From: Paracoccaceae bacterium
GTDB lineage: Bacteria; Pseudomonadota; Alphaproteobacteria; Rhodobacterales; Rhodobacteraceae
Direction of reading: 5' to 3'
Assembly: GCA_029938175.1 (NCBI GenBank)
Contig: JAPYON010000008.1
Location: forward strand, 1 to 39,346
Length of the DNA: 39,346 nt
The notes beneath the pieces were generated by a model, which made no database searches, had not been told where the DNA came from, and saw only the letters and a program-made list of their open reading frames with translations. Numbering within the stretch: the first letter of the stretch is position 1; the number at the start of each line of letters is the position of its first letter. Made by a program: the position numbers and the translations under genes. Shown here piece by piece: positions 17,842 through 27,252 of this stretch.

Positions 17842-18413
17842 TTGCCATCTCGTGATTCTGGCCGCACTGTTTTTATCGCCGCTGTGTTCGGCGGTTGGGC
17901 AATATTGTTGATCCCGTTTTTCGGGTTGGTTGTCAGCTCGATCATGGACGGCCTGCTTGGTGACAGTACGAAAAGCCTGAACCCAGACGAAGACAACCAA
18001 TTGAAATGGCGCCGTATTCTGACGACAATCTGGCTCCCGGTCCAGATTGCCTTTGTGTTCACCGCCATCGTTGCAGCCACACAGTTCAACCATCTGCCTA
18101 CCGCCCAGGGCTTGCTGCTGATGGCCGCAACCGGCGGGGTAGGCATCATTTACGCCCACGATGATCCACCAAAAAGATAAACTAGAGCGCGACTTGGAAG
18201 ATGCCTTGCTGATTATGGTCCTGTATGGTCATTTTCGCACCAAACATATTCTGATCCATCACCGCTATGTCGGGACACAAAAGACCCCGTCACTGCGCGT
18301 TATAACGAAGGTTCTCTCTAGTTTTTCTTCCGCTTGCTGCCAGAGGGGCTGAACGCCTCGTGAAAACTTTCGAACAGGCCCGACAGGTAGCTGGTTCTGG
18401 GCAGGCTTGGTAA
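17842..18413 (+). pseudogene. AlkB-type alkane/xylene hydroxylase, broken and truncated
   Basis: This gap holds a dead membrane di-iron hydroxylase. Frame one encodes GGWAILLIPFFGLVV and other membrane helices through LLLMAATGGVGIIYAH, then a 2-base loss at about 18160 destroys the first histidine box (H-[EL]-IHQ). The next frame continues IHQKDKLERDLEDALLIMVLYGHFRT and IHHRYVGT, the second His box. After another frameshift near 18284 the sequence reads DPVTARYNEGSL, a TAG at 18319-18321, FFFRLLPEGLNAS, a TGA, and then FEQARQ. The third His box and the rest are absent. The intact enzyme would hydroxylate alkanes or related substrates in the inner membrane. Confidence 0.8.
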
Positions 18414-18451
18414 TAATGGCATAATGCGCTCCGGAGTTTTTCAGAGTATGC

Positions 18452-18931
18452 CTATCCGCGATCCCTTAACAAGCGCGACTGCTGGCGCTTCCAGTCCTGC
18501 TTTTTCTCGGTGGCGCGCTTGTCTTGCTTCTGCTTACCTTTGGCAATGCCCAGCAACAGTTTCGCGCGGCCCTTGTCATTGAAATATATTTTCAGCGGAA
18601 CCAGTGTCATCCCTTGGCGGCCAACTTCGGCCCACAGTTTAGACAGTTCGCGCTTGCTAACCAAAAGTTTACGTTTGCGGCGTTCCTCGTGCTGGAACGT
18701 CTTGGCCTGATCGTACTTGGGGATATGGCTGTTAACCAACCACAGCTCTCCGTCCTCGATTCCCGCATAGCTTTCAGCGATATTTACACCGCCCTGACGC
18801 ATCGATTTAACCTCGGAACCTTCCAGCATCATCCCGCATTCTAGCGTATCCTCGACCGCATAATTATACCGCGCCTTCCGGTTCTCGGCGACGGTCTTAT
18901 TGTTTGGATCAGCTTTTTTGCGCGGTGCCAT
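18452..18931 (-). CDS. smpB: SsrA-binding protein
   Basis: 159 aa from the ATG at 18929-18931. SmpB carries tmRNA to stalled ribosomes for trans-translation. Typical features are the N-terminal [20 protein letters not shown], the central [20 protein letters not shown], and [11 protein letters not shown], with a basic C-terminal tail ending in [18 protein letters not shown] longer frame to 18991 adds 20 residues that do not fit the family. The ATG overlaps the TAA of the upstream kinase gene by one base (TAATG), implying coupling. The tmRNA gene itself is not in the window. The separate rescue factor ArfB is at 28728. Confidence 0.95.
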   Translation of the reverse strand: MAPRKKADPNNKTVAENRKARYNYAVEDTLECGMMLEGSEVKSMRQGGVNIAESYAGIEDGELWLVNSHIPKYDQAKTFQHEERRKRKLLVSKRELSKLWAEVGRQGMTLVPLKIYFNDKGRAKLLLGIAKGKQKQDKRATEKKQDWKRQQSRLLRDRG

Positions 18932-19443
18932 TAGTCTGTTGTCCGTTTGCCCTTCAGGCGAGTCATTTCTTCGTTGTCCGGCGCTTGCCACATCGACTCG
19001 ATAAAGTCGAACATGTCACGAGTCACCTCGAACTGGAAGGTCTCGGCTTGCTCGGCGTTACGTTTTTGCACCCGCTGCCAGCGAACGTCGGTCGGAACGT
19101 CACGAAAATACAGTTGAACGGAGATCCCGTGTTCTTCCGCCCAGTTCACGAAAATATTGCGCTCAATCCTGTTCGTCAGACCGCAATCAAAAATAGCGGG
19201 CACACCCAAGACCACCAACCGTTCCACAACGCTCCGCATCTGCGCGCAGTTGCGCTGGACACGTTCATAAAACCACTCGAACAAGTTTTCATTGGGCTTG
19301 TCGGCGTTATGCAAACGTTGCATCCACTCGTCGATTGAAAACCGCATTCCGTTAACGGATTGCGCCAATTCCTCCGAATAGGTGGGCTTTCCCGCACCTG
19401 TCACCCCGCAAACGCGATATATGTCGGCGCGACGTTCAGACAT
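18931..19443 (-). CDS. Small P-loop kinase with an altered Walker A
   Basis: 170 aa. An AAA/zeta-toxin-like or nucleotide-kinase-like P-loop protein. The N-terminus reads [16 protein letters not shown]: the normal sequence would be GAGK-S/T-T, but a proline follows the lysine, which a single base change (ACC to CCC) would explain. A DEW segment ([11 protein letters not shown]) and the [12 protein letters not shown] region (Walker B-like strand) lie downstream, and an arginine-rich lid RWQRVQKRN follows. The substrate is unknown. It sits between dapA (2-base gap) and smpB (overlapping stop/start), so the three are translated from one mRNA. Whether the proline abolishes activity is unclear. Confidence 0.75.
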   Translation of the reverse strand: MSERRADIYRVCGVTGAGKPTYSEELAQSVNGMRFSIDEWMQRLHNADKPNENLFEWFYERVQRNCAQMRSVVERLVVLGVPAIFDCGLTNRIERNIFVNWAEEHGISVQLYFRDVPTDVRWQRVQKRNAEQAETFQFEVTRDMFDFIESMWQAPDNEEMTRLKGKRTTD

Positions 19444-19445
19444 TG

Positions 19446-20321
19446 TTAATTAATCAGCCCCGCATGGCGCATGGCGTCTTCGATCTGATCTTTGGTTTCG
19501 GGCAGCAAGCCAGTCAGCGGCGAGCGCACCTCGTCGGTGCACTTTCCCAGAACAGAAAGGCCATGCTTGGCACCCGCAACACCCGGTTCAACGAAAATCG
19601 CTGTGTGCAGCGGCATAAGTTTATCCTGCAAAGCCAACGCCTTTGTGTAATCGCCTGCTAGAGTTGCGTCTTGAAATTCGGCACACAAAGCTGGTGCGAC
19701 GTTTGCCGTCACCGAAATGCATCCATGGCCACCCTGCGCGTTATAGCCCAGCGCGGACGCATCCTCGCCCGAAAGCTGGATGAAATCGTTGCCGCAGGTA
19801 ATCCGATGATCCGATACACGCACAATGTCGCCGGTCGCATCCTTTACGCCGACGATACGTGGCAGCTTGGCCAATTCGCCCATTGTCTCGGGGGTCATAT
19901 CAATAACAGACCGACCGGGAATGTTGTAAATGATGATCGGAATATCGCTGGCATCATGCACTTCAGTGAAATGCCAAAGCAATCCACGCTGCGTCGGTTT
20001 GTTGTAATATGGGGTCACTACCAACGCGCCATCCGCGCCAACCTTTTCAGCAAACTGCACAAAACGGATGGCCTCAACTGTGTTGTTGGAGCCTGCCCCG
20101 GCGATCACCGGCACACGACCAGCGGCGGTCTGCACGACAACCTCGATCACGCGCTCATGTTCGTCATGGGTCAGCGTCGGGGATTCACCAGTTGTGCCAA
20201 CTGGAACCAAGCCGTGGCTACCCTCAGCGATATGCCATTCAACAAGCGCCTTCAGCGCTTCTTCGTCCACCTTACCGTTCGTGAACGGGGTGATAAGCGC
20301 GGGCATGGAACCTTTGAACAT
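19446..20321 (-). CDS. dapA: 4-hydroxy-tetrahydrodipicolinate synthase
   Basis: 291 aa, the usual length. DapA condenses pyruvate and aspartate semialdehyde in the lysine/diaminopimelate pathway, supplying peptidoglycan. The Schiff-base lysine is Lys160 in IVGVKDATG; Tyr132 in [10 protein letters not shown] and the TTGES loop (43-47) complete the active site. A strong GGAGG lies before the ATG. It is the first gene of the dapA-kinase-smpB group and is divergent from slt. No lesions. Confidence 0.97.
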   Translation of the reverse strand: MFKGSMPALITPFTNGKVDEEALKALVEWHIAEGSHGLVPVGTTGESPTLTHDEHERVIEVVVQTAAGRVPVIAGAGSNNTVEAIRFVQFAEKVGADGALVVTPYYNKPTQRGLLWHFTEVHDASDIPIIIYNIPGRSVIDMTPETMGELAKLPRIVGVKDATGDIVRVSDHRITCGNDFIQLSGEDASALGYNAQGGHGCISVTANVAPALCAEFQDATLAGDYTKALALQDKLMPLHTAIFVEPGVAGAKHGLSVLGKCTDEVRSPLTGLLPETKDQIEDAMRHAGLIN

Positions 20322-20457
20322 GGGGGCCTCCGAGGGGTGAGAAATCTGTTAACGCAGCACTAACGGCGAATTGATGCCACCGCAAGCAAGCGATACGAGA
20401 CATACAGGCGAAAACCATGTTATACGAGCAAAAAAACGAGAGTTACGTTGAGGTATC

Positions 20458-22425
20458 ATGGGATTTCGATTTTTACCCACCAGTATAGCCGTGGCGCTGG
20501 CATTTTCTGTCGGCGGCGTCACCATGGCTGCGGCGCAAACTCCGGCTAAAAACGGGGCGGCGTTGACGGCGGCGTTGACCGCAGTTGAGGCTGATGATTG
20601 GAACGCAGCTACCGTACTTGCGGCGCGAAATCAGGACCCGGTTGCCGTCGAAATAGTCGAATGGTATCGCCTGCGCGCTGGTGAAGGCAGCTTTACCGAG
20701 TATGAATATTTCCTTAACGCTAACGCCGACTGGCCCGGCTTGCCGTTGTTGCAAAAAGTGTCAGAGGCCCGGATTCCCGAGGGGCTGAACCCGCAACGAA
20801 TTGTCAACTATTTTGCCGCCCACGAGCCGCAAACCGGATGGGGCGCGCTGCGCTTGAGCCAAGCCTATCAAGCATTGGGGCAAATCGAAAAAGCCGGGGC
20901 CGAGGTGATTTACGCTTGGCGCGAGTTTTCGTTAACCGAAGATGAACAAGACGCGGTTTGGGCCGCATATGCGACGATCTTGCAGCCTTACAACGCCGAC
21001 CGTCTTGACCTACTTTTGTGGAAACGAAAAGTTTCCGAAGCTCGGCGGATGTTGGCGTTGGTCTCGCCCACTCAACGCGCTTTGGCTGAAGTCAGGATAG
21101 CGTTGCAAGGCGACAAAGCCGGGGTAGACGCAATGATCGCGGCACTACCCACGCCCGCGCAAAAAGACGCAGGCCTTGCCTATAACCGCTTTCGCTGGCG
21201 GGTCGACAACGAACTGTGGGACAGAGCGAACGAAATGCTTTTGGAGCGCTCCGGTTCATCGCAAAGCCTCGGGCGGCCCGAGTTTTGGGCTGATAAACGC
21301 AGGTCTTATGCGAGGCGGGCAATGAGGTCGGGGGAAAGTCGGGTGGCTTATGTTCTGGCGAGCCAACATTATTTAACGCCGGATCAACACGGGTATTCCG
21401 ATCTGGAATGGCTATCCGGGTTTCTCGCTTTACGAAAACTTAACGATCCTGAACGCGCCGTTAAGCATTTCCAGAATTTCCGTACGGTCAGTGAATCTCC
21501 GATAAGTATCGGTCGAGCGGGGTATTGGCTTGGACGCGCTTACGAGGCGATGGGAGATGCGTCAAACGCGGCGGCTTCCTATGCGCTAGCTGCAACTTAT
21601 CAGACAAGTTTTTACGGACAAATTGCAACGGAACGGGCGGGTTTACCCGTCGATCAAAGCATCTCGGGCGCCACTCTGCCGCCGGCCTGGACGAAGCAGA
21701 CGTTTTTATCAAGCGACTCGGTGCGGGCAGGGTTTTTGTTCCATTTCGCAGGTAAGGATTTATTAACCCGCCGCTTTCTAACCCACGCATCGGAAAGTCT
21801 TGACTTGTCGGAACGCGAGGCAATCGGGCAACTGGCACTGGACCTGGGACATCCGAATGCCGCGCTGAAAATCGCCAAAGCCGCCGCCAGCGATGGGTAT
21901 ATTCTAATAGATTCTTACTATCCGCTGTCCGATCTTGCCAATCTGGACAGCCCCGTCTCTGCCGAACTCGCGCTGGCCATCGCAAGACAGGAAAGCGAGT
22001 TCAATCCCGCCGCGCAAAGCAATGTTGGAGCGTTGGGGTTAATGCAGGTCATGCCAGCCACAGCCAAGATCGTCGCCAAAAATCTTGGCATCGCTTATTC
22101 GGTCAAAAACCTCGGTGCTGATTGGGAATACAACGCCCGTATCGGCACCGCATATCTGGCCGAAATGTTGGAGCGCTACGACAGTTCCACCCTGCTGGCA
22201 GCAGCCGCATATAATGCCGGGCCACAACGCGCCGACCAATGGGTTCGGGATTACGGTGACCCGAGGACGGCAGAAATCGACGCCGTCGACTGGATCGAGA
22301 CGATACCATTTCGCGAGACGCGCAACTATGTAATGCGCGTTAACGAAGCGTTATTCGTTTACCGTGCGCGACTGTCAGGAAAAGCACCTGTGCTGGCCTT
22401 AGAGAAGGCGTTAAACGGCGGTTAA
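20458..22425 (+). CDS. slt: Soluble lytic murein transglycosylase (Slt70-like)
   Basis: 655 aa, periplasmic. It cleaves glycan strands to leave 1,6-anhydro-muramyl ends. A signal peptide ends near TMAAAQ (about residue 27). The middle is the alpha-superhelical U-domain, made of TPR-like helices (about 35-480). The C-terminal SLT domain has the catalytic Glu in AIARQESEFNPAAQS (around residue 510), followed by GLMQVMPATA and the AAAYNAGPQRADQW segment. A GAGG site is just before the ATG. It is divergent from dapA. With the truncated transglycosylase at 15141 dead, this is the only intact one visible here. Confidence 0.95.
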   Translation: MGFRFLPTSIAVALAFSVGGVTMAAAQTPAKNGAALTAALTAVEADDWNAATVLAARNQDPVAVEIVEWYRLRAGEGSFTEYEYFLNANADWPGLPLLQKVSEARIPEGLNPQRIVNYFAAHEPQTGWGALRLSQAYQALGQIEKAGAEVIYAWREFSLTEDEQDAVWAAYATILQPYNADRLDLLLWKRKVSEARRMLALVSPTQRALAEVRIALQGDKAGVDAMIAALPTPAQKDAGLAYNRFRWRVDNELWDRANEMLLERSGSSQSLGRPEFWADKRRSYARRAMRSGESRVAYVLASQHYLTPDQHGYSDLEWLSGFLALRKLNDPERAVKHFQNFRTVSESPISIGRAGYWLGRAYEAMGDASNAAASYALAATYQTSFYGQIATERAGLPVDQSISGATLPPAWTKQTFLSSDSVRAGFLFHFAGKDLLTRRFLTHASESLDLSEREAIGQLALDLGHPNAALKIAKAAASDGYILIDSYYPLSDLANLDSPVSAELALAIARQESEFNPAAQSNVGALGLMQVMPATAKIVAKNLGIAYSVKNLGADWEYNARIGTAYLAEMLERYDSSTLLAAAAYNAGPQRADQWVRDYGDPRTAEIDAVDWIETIPFRETRNYVMRVNEALFVYRARLSGKAPVLALEKALNGG

Positions 22426-22478
22426 CAAAGTTATTAAAGAGCTTTTAATTCCATCCGGAGAATGTAAAGTCCAGCGTT

Positions 22479-23675
22479 ATGACAAATTCGAACACGCCCA
22501 TCGGGCCACTTAGCGGGGTGCGGGTTCTAGACCTGACCCGCATCCTCGCAGGACCCACCAGCACGCAGCTTTTGGGGGACTATGGCGCAGACATCGTCAA
22601 GGTTGAAAAGCCCGGCAGAGGCGACGATACGCGCGCTTGGGGACCGCCATATTTACAGGATTCCAATGGAAATGCCACCTCGGAGAGCGCGTATTACATG
22701 GCGGCGAACCGCAACAAACGCTCTATTGCGTTGGACATTTCTACGGATGAAGGCGTCGCAACCATTCGCAAGCTGGCCGCCAAATGTGACATTGTCGTGG
22801 AAAACTTCAAGACGGGTGGTCTGGCGAAATATGGTCTGGGTTATGAGAGCTTAAAGGCGATTAACCCCTCGTTAATCTATTGCTCGATCACCGGGTTTGG
22901 CCAGACGGGACCGAACGCGAAACTGGCGGGCTATGACCTGATGGCCCAAGGATACGGCGGAATCATGAGCCTGACGGGTGCGCCCGACGGCGAGCCAATG
23001 AAAGTCGGCATTGGCATCGCTGATGTGATGTGCGGCATGTACGCTTGCACCGCCATTCTGGCCGCCCTGCGCCACCGCGATCAGACGGGGCAAGGACAAC
23101 ATATCGACGTAGCCTTGGTCGATACGCAGATTGCATGGCTGATTAACGAGGGCGTGAACTATCTTACCTCAGGCGAAGTTCCGCAACGGCGGGGCAATGA
23201 GCACCCGAATATTGTGCCCTACGGGATTTTCGAAGTTGGCGACGGCCACCTGATTATCGCGGTCGGGAACGATGCCCAGTTTACTAACTTCTGCGCGGCA
23301 ATCGGGCATCCAGAACTGGCCGATGACACACGATACAAGGTTAACATCGACCGGATCGCGAATCGAAACACGCTGATTGCTGCGTTGGTTCCGATTATCC
23401 GGCAGATCGACAAACAGACCCTGCTCGCGTCGATGAACGCTGCGGGCGTGACCTGTGGCCCCATTCATACTATCGACGAAGTATTCGCCAGTGATCAGGT
23501 CGCCGCCCGCGAGATGAAAATAACGATTCCGCACCTGATGTCGGGTTCCGGAACGGTCGATTTGATTGGCAATCCGGTTAAATTCTCGGAAACGCCAGTG
23601 ACCTACCGCAAAGCACCACCCGCTTGTGGGGCGGACACCGACGAAATCCTTAATGATTGGTTAAACGGCGATTGA
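22479..23675 (+). CDS. CaiB/BaiF-family CoA-transferase
   Basis: 398 aa. A class III CoA-transferase that moves CoA between carboxylic acids through enzyme-bound intermediates. The N-terminal GVRVLDLTRILAGPTSTQLLGDYGADIVKVEKP and AANRNKRSIALDI are diagnostic. Asp182 in GIADVMCGMYA corresponds to the catalytic aspartate (Asp169 in formyl-CoA transferase). The acid substrate cannot be predicted. No close ribosome-binding site was seen; the best GGAG is 18 bases upstream. Its stop overlaps the start of the MDR gene (TGATG), suggesting linked function. Confidence 0.9.
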   Translation: MTNSNTPIGPLSGVRVLDLTRILAGPTSTQLLGDYGADIVKVEKPGRGDDTRAWGPPYLQDSNGNATSESAYYMAANRNKRSIALDISTDEGVATIRKLAAKCDIVVENFKTGGLAKYGLGYESLKAINPSLIYCSITGFGQTGPNAKLAGYDLMAQGYGGIMSLTGAPDGEPMKVGIGIADVMCGMYACTAILAALRHRDQTGQGQHIDVALVDTQIAWLINEGVNYLTSGEVPQRRGNEHPNIVPYGIFEVGDGHLIIAVGNDAQFTNFCAAIGHPELADDTRYKVNIDRIANRNTLIAALVPIIRQIDKQTLLASMNAAGVTCGPIHTIDEVFASDQVAAREMKITIPHLMSGSGTVDLIGNPVKFSETPVTYRKAPPACGADTDEILNDWLNGD

Positions 23676-24709
23676 TGGAAACGATTCCCAAAACAATGCG
23701 TGCCCTAGTCCAGTTGGAGGACGGGTATTCCGGCAAATCCGAAGGTCCGGTGATTTCCGACGCCGCGCTGTATCTGGCCGAAGCTGAAATCCCTGTTCCC
23801 ACGCCCGAAAAAGGGCAGGTGTTGATAAAACTTCGCATAGCCTCGGTTAACCCTTCGGATTTACATTTTATCAAGGGTGAGTACGGCCAACCTCGCCGCA
23901 AAGGCGCCCCTGTAGGGTTCGAGGGTTGTGGCGACGTGGTGGCCGCCGGCAAAGGAGCCGAAAGGTTAATTGGTAAGCGTGTGGCTTTCGCGGTGTCGCT
24001 TGGTGGCTCGGGGGCTTGGGCTGAATACGCGTTAACGGATGCGGTGGCTTGTATTCCGCTGCGGTCTGATGTTTCGGACGTTAACGGATCGGCGCAAATT
24101 GTTAACCCTTTGACGGCGATGGCAATGGTGGATATTGCCGCCAAAGACGGCGATGCGTTCGTGATTTCCGCCGCAACCAGCCAGTTGGGCAAGCTGATTA
24201 TCAGCCTTGCCAAAGATATGAACCTGAAAGTCATCGCGTTGGTTCGTCGCGCGGATGCGGTCACGCCGTTAAAGGCTATGGGTGCAACCGAAGTTCTGGT
24301 GACCACCGCTTCCGGTTTTTCTGATCAATTCTCAGTTGCCAGCCGTGCACTCAAACCGCGTGTGTTTTTGGACGCCGTTTCCGACCAAATTTGCGAGACC
24401 GTTTTCACATTGATGCCCAACAACGCGCGCTGGGTAAGTTACGGAAAACTGGGAACCGAAGCGCCGAGGCTGACGCAGATGGGGCAGTTGATTTTCATGG
24501 GTAAGCGGATCGAAGGGTTTTGGTTAACGAACTGGATGCGGTCGACACCACCTGCCGATCAAGCGCGGGTCGCAGGTGAGGTGCAAGCCCGGTTCGCAGA
24601 CGGTCGCTGGAACACGGATGTTTCAGCATCCTTGCGGTTGAAGGAAGTTATCGAAGGGCTGGCGGACGCCACTAAATTGACAGACGGTAAGGTGGTCATA
24701 ATCCCATAA
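23675..24709 (+). CDS. MDR-family NAD(P)H-dependent dehydrogenase/reductase
   Basis: 344 aa from the ATG at 23675. A medium-chain dehydrogenase/reductase of the zinc-independent quinone-oxidoreductase/enoyl-reductase group: SVNPSDLHFIKGEYG (about 63-77) replaces the zinc-binding Cys/His of true alcohol dehydrogenases, and the Rossmann fold spans VISAATSQLGKLIISLAK (about 168-185). No structural zinc cysteines are present. The substrate could be an enoyl-CoA, an enoyl thioester or a quinone; the overlap with the CoA-transferase gene favours an acyl-CoA-related role. An upstream in-frame TTG start (23657) is less likely. Confidence 0.85.
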   Translation: METIPKTMRALVQLEDGYSGKSEGPVISDAALYLAEAEIPVPTPEKGQVLIKLRIASVNPSDLHFIKGEYGQPRRKGAPVGFEGCGDVVAAGKGAERLIGKRVAFAVSLGGSGAWAEYALTDAVACIPLRSDVSDVNGSAQIVNPLTAMAMVDIAAKDGDAFVISAATSQLGKLIISLAKDMNLKVIALVRRADAVTPLKAMGATEVLVTTASGFSDQFSVASRALKPRVFLDAVSDQICETVFTLMPNNARWVSYGKLGTEAPRLTQMGQLIFMGKRIEGFWLTNWMRSTPPADQARVAGEVQARFADGRWNTDVSASLRLKEVIEGLADATKLTDGKVVIIP

Positions 24710-25336
24710 GTTCTGGGAGCTGTGCCAATTATCAAACAAAATCGCCCCGTGTTCGGCCAGAACGTCACTTCCGTCTGGCGCATAGCCAAGGCATCTCATG
24801 CCCGCGGCTTTGGCGGCCAAAACGCCTATCAGACTGTCCTCGATTACAACACAATCCTCAGGCGCAACATCGAATTCCTGCGCCGCCACGAGGAACAAGT
24901 CCGGTGCCGGTTTCGCCGTTCCAATAGCTTGTGCCGAGAACATGGCATCCGCAAATCGCGCAAGCATTCCTGTGCGGCCCAAGGTGATTTCCATCTTTTT
25001 CACACGCCCGTTCGACGCAACGCAATAAGGCATATCGACATCGTCCAGATAATTCAGAACCTGTTTGATGCCAGCAATTGGCTCGGCACTGTCGCGCAGC
25101 CTGTCGTAGGCTTTTGCGTAAAATTTCTCGACCCAGTTCTCTGGCAATTTTGCTCCCAGCTTTTCTGCTTCGGCTTTCACACCAGAGATCGTGCCACCGA
25201 CGAACAGCCCCATACATTCGCTTAACGTCAAACTCAGCCCATGCTCGGCCAGATCCTCGATTAAGGTTTAATTGAATACTTCTTCCGTATCCACAAGGAC
25301 CCCGTCGCAGTCGAAAATTACCAATTTCAAAGCCAT
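24696..25336 (-). pseudogene. HAD-family phosphatase, broken by a stop and a frameshift
   Basis: Reading from the ATG at 25334-25336 gives LVIFDCDGVLVDTEEVFN, the first HAD motif (DxDG with nucleophile Asp), then an in-frame TAA at 25268-25270, then TLIEDLAEHGLSLTL and the rest of a phosphoglycolate-phosphatase-like hydrolase: CVASNGRVKKMEITLGRTGM and CVVIEDSLIGVLAAKAAGMR (motif IV). Near 24728 a one-base loss shifts the frame, and the correct end MAQLPELMGL with its TGA at 24696-24698 lies in another frame. Two independent lesions suggest real decay rather than one sequencing error. It overlaps the end of the convergent MDR gene by 14 bases. Confidence 0.88.
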
Positions 25337-25339
25337 TAT

Positions 25340-25942
25340 TTATCCAATCATAAACACGTCATACCGCGTCGATTTTCCGCTGATCTGGTGTGATGGCGCC
25401 CGTATCCCCGTCATCGGGTCCGCCTTTTGCGGCCATTTGAGCACCACACGTTTACTGGTGCAGTCCAGCGCCACCTGCATGAGTTCGGTCGAGTCCTGAT
25501 CCGTGCCGACAATCTCGCGAATTATCCGCATCTCTTTTTTCACAAGGGCGGAATTTTTGCGCGGCGGGTGCATCGGGTCAACCAGCACGACTTCCGGCAA
25601 AAGATCAGGTATCAAATCCTTCGCATCGCCGTGCAACAATATCATCCGCGCGATAACCTCGGCGACTTCCCCGCCAGCAAGTCGCGCACGCGCCATCCCG
25701 TCGGCCAATAAATCGTGCATCTGATCCGAGCGTTCAATCAACGTCACCTGCGCCCCCAGCGAAGCCAGCAAGAACGCGTCGCGCCCAAGGCCCGCAGTCG
25801 CATCGACTATGTTCGGCGTAACACCGGATTTCATCCCGACCGCCTTGGGCAACGCTTGCCCGCGCCCTCCGCCAAATTTGAAACGGTGGGCAACTGCGCC
25901 GCCGACGAAATCCACAACCATATTGTCCGGATTGTTAACCAT
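25340..25942 (-). CDS. rsmJ: 16S rRNA (guanine1516-N2)-methyltransferase RsmJ
   Basis: 200 aa. A SAM-dependent methyltransferase acting on 16S rRNA. The SAM-binding motif is VDATAGLGRDAFLLASLGAQ (about 46-65), followed by the acidic LIERSDQM strand end; the family signature DPMHPPRKNSALVKKEM lies near residue 120. It is shorter than E. coli RsmJ (about 250 aa) because the N-terminal extension is reduced. The ATG directly follows the TAA of the DUF188 gene (TAAATG), and its stop is 3 bases before the HAD pseudogene start. Confidence 0.88.
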   Translation of the reverse strand: MVNNPDNMVVDFVGGAVAHRFKFGGGRGQALPKAVGMKSGVTPNIVDATAGLGRDAFLLASLGAQVTLIERSDQMHDLLADGMARARLAGGEVAEVIARMILLHGDAKDLIPDLLPEVVLVDPMHPPRKNSALVKKEMRIIREIVGTDQDSTELMQVALDCTSKRVVLKWPQKADPMTGIRAPSHQISGKSTRYDVFMIG

Positions 25943-26395
25943 TTATTCTTTCAACGCAGCCCGAACTTCGCGCTCCAGCACCTCAAGGAATATTGAGCGG
26001 TCCGCTTTGCTAAAAGGCCGTCCGCCACCTTTCCGGAACGGGTCCGCCTCGCGTAAGTCGGCCATCAGGTCCCGCATCGCCAATTGGTTTCCAATGTTGG
26101 CCGAGGTGAACATGTCGCCGTTATGCCGGACCGCCCGCCCGCCTGCGTCAAGGCATTTAGCAGCCAATGGAATATCGCCGGTAATGCAAATATCGCCCTT
26201 ACCGATCCGGTCAGCGATCCACATATCGGCCACATCCGGCCCGTCAGGTACCACGACAGTTTCCACTAAAGGATGTGGATTTGGCCGCAAACCGCCGTTG
26301 GAAACGACGTAAACTTTCAACTTATGCCGATCCGCAACACGCAAGGTTTCGTCCTTTACAGGGCAGGCATCAGCGTCGATGTAAATCGCGCTCAC
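25943..26395 (-). CDS. DUF188/YaiI-family protein
   Basis: 150 aa. A conserved PIN-like-fold protein (UPF0178, YaiI/YqxD) of unknown function. The N-terminal IYIDADACPVKDE (residues 4-16), DMWIADRIGKGDICITGDIPLA (about 56-77) and the GGGRPFSKADR region are diagnostic. The conserved acids suggest a nuclease-like site. The start is GTG at 26393-26395 and overlaps the fghA stop (GTGA). It is part of the minus-strand run adhC, fghA, DUF188, rsmJ. Confidence 0.9.
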   Translation of the reverse strand: MSAIYIDADACPVKDETLRVADRHKLKVYVVSNGGLRPNPHPLVETVVVPDGPDVADMWIADRIGKGDICITGDIPLAAKCLDAGGRAVRHNGDMFTSANIGNQLAMRDLMADLREADPFRKGGGRPFSKADRSIFLEVLEREVRAALKE

Positions 26396-27225
26396 AAGTT
26401 ATGCAGCACATCAGCGTGGTGCGCGATGTGGTCCTCCATGAAGGTCGAGACAAAAAAGTACGAATGGTCGTAGCCTTCCAGAATTCGCACGCTCGCCGAT
26501 TGTTTGCGCCCAGCGATGGCGTATATTAGCGCTCCGGGCATTAACAAATCGTAAAACTCGTCCGCGCCGCCCTGATCAATCATAACGTGCCCCAGATACC
26601 CCTTTTCAGCCATCAACAGACTGGAATCATGCTTGCCCCACGCGTTTTCATCGTCGCCAAGGTACGCCGATAACTGTTTACGCCCCCAATCTCCGCTCGT
26701 CGGGTTGGCGATCGGGGAGAATGCTGAAACAGATTTGTACTGATCCGGCAGCGATATCGCCATCGTAAGCGCCCCGTGCCCACCCATCGAATGGCCCATG
26801 ATCCCTTGCGCCTCTTCGTTCAGATCGAAATTTCGGAAAATCAACTTGGGTAATTCTTCGGTGATGTAAGTCCACATCTGGTAATGCTGCGCCCACGGTT
26901 CTCGTGTAGCATCCACGTAAAACCCAGCACCCTGCCCCAGATCATACCCTTCGTCATCCGCAACCCCCTGGCCACGCGGCGAGGTGTCAGGGAAAATCAC
27001 CGCGACTTCATGCTCCGCCGCCCAAGCCTGCGCCCCCGCCTTAATCATCGCGTTCTCGTGAGTGCATGTCAGTCCGGACAGATACCAGACCACCGGAACC
27101 ACGCCATCAACAGCTTGCGGAGGCATATAAACTGCAAAGGTCATCTCGCACGCGCAAGCGTCAGATTGATGCGAATAAACGCCTTGTGTGCCGCCAAAAC
27201 TGGCGCTTTCGGATATAATTTTCAT
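26392..27225 (-). CDS. fghA: S-formylglutathione hydrolase
   Basis: 277 aa. An esterase that hydrolyses S-formylglutathione to formate and glutathione, completing formaldehyde detoxification started by the adjacent dehydrogenase. The nucleophile serine is in GHSMGGHGAL (about 143-152); the acid and histidine are supplied by the GADEFYD and EGYDHSYFF regions. The SGLTCTHEN segment near residue 50 is the oxyanion-hole region. It lies 27 bases after the adhC stop. An active pathway of this kind fits growth on methylated compounds, common in marine roseobacters. Confidence 0.95.
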   Translation of the reverse strand: MKIISESASFGGTQGVYSHQSDACACEMTFAVYMPPQAVDGVVPVVWYLSGLTCTHENAMIKAGAQAWAAEHEVAVIFPDTSPRGQGVADDEGYDLGQGAGFYVDATREPWAQHYQMWTYITEELPKLIFRNFDLNEEAQGIMGHSMGGHGALTMAISLPDQYKSVSAFSPIANPTSGDWGRKQLSAYLGDDENAWGKHDSSLLMAEKGYLGHVMIDQGGADEFYDLLMPGALIYAIAGRKQSASVRILEGYDHSYFFVSTFMEDHIAHHADVLHNL

Positions 27226-27252
27226 TTCACGTCTTCTCTTTTTTACTAATAC

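Noticed and set aside
22426-22450. CtrA-type site (TTAA-N7-TTAA) after slt
   Set aside because: The spacing is 8, not 7, and it lies in a short gap with no cell-cycle gene.
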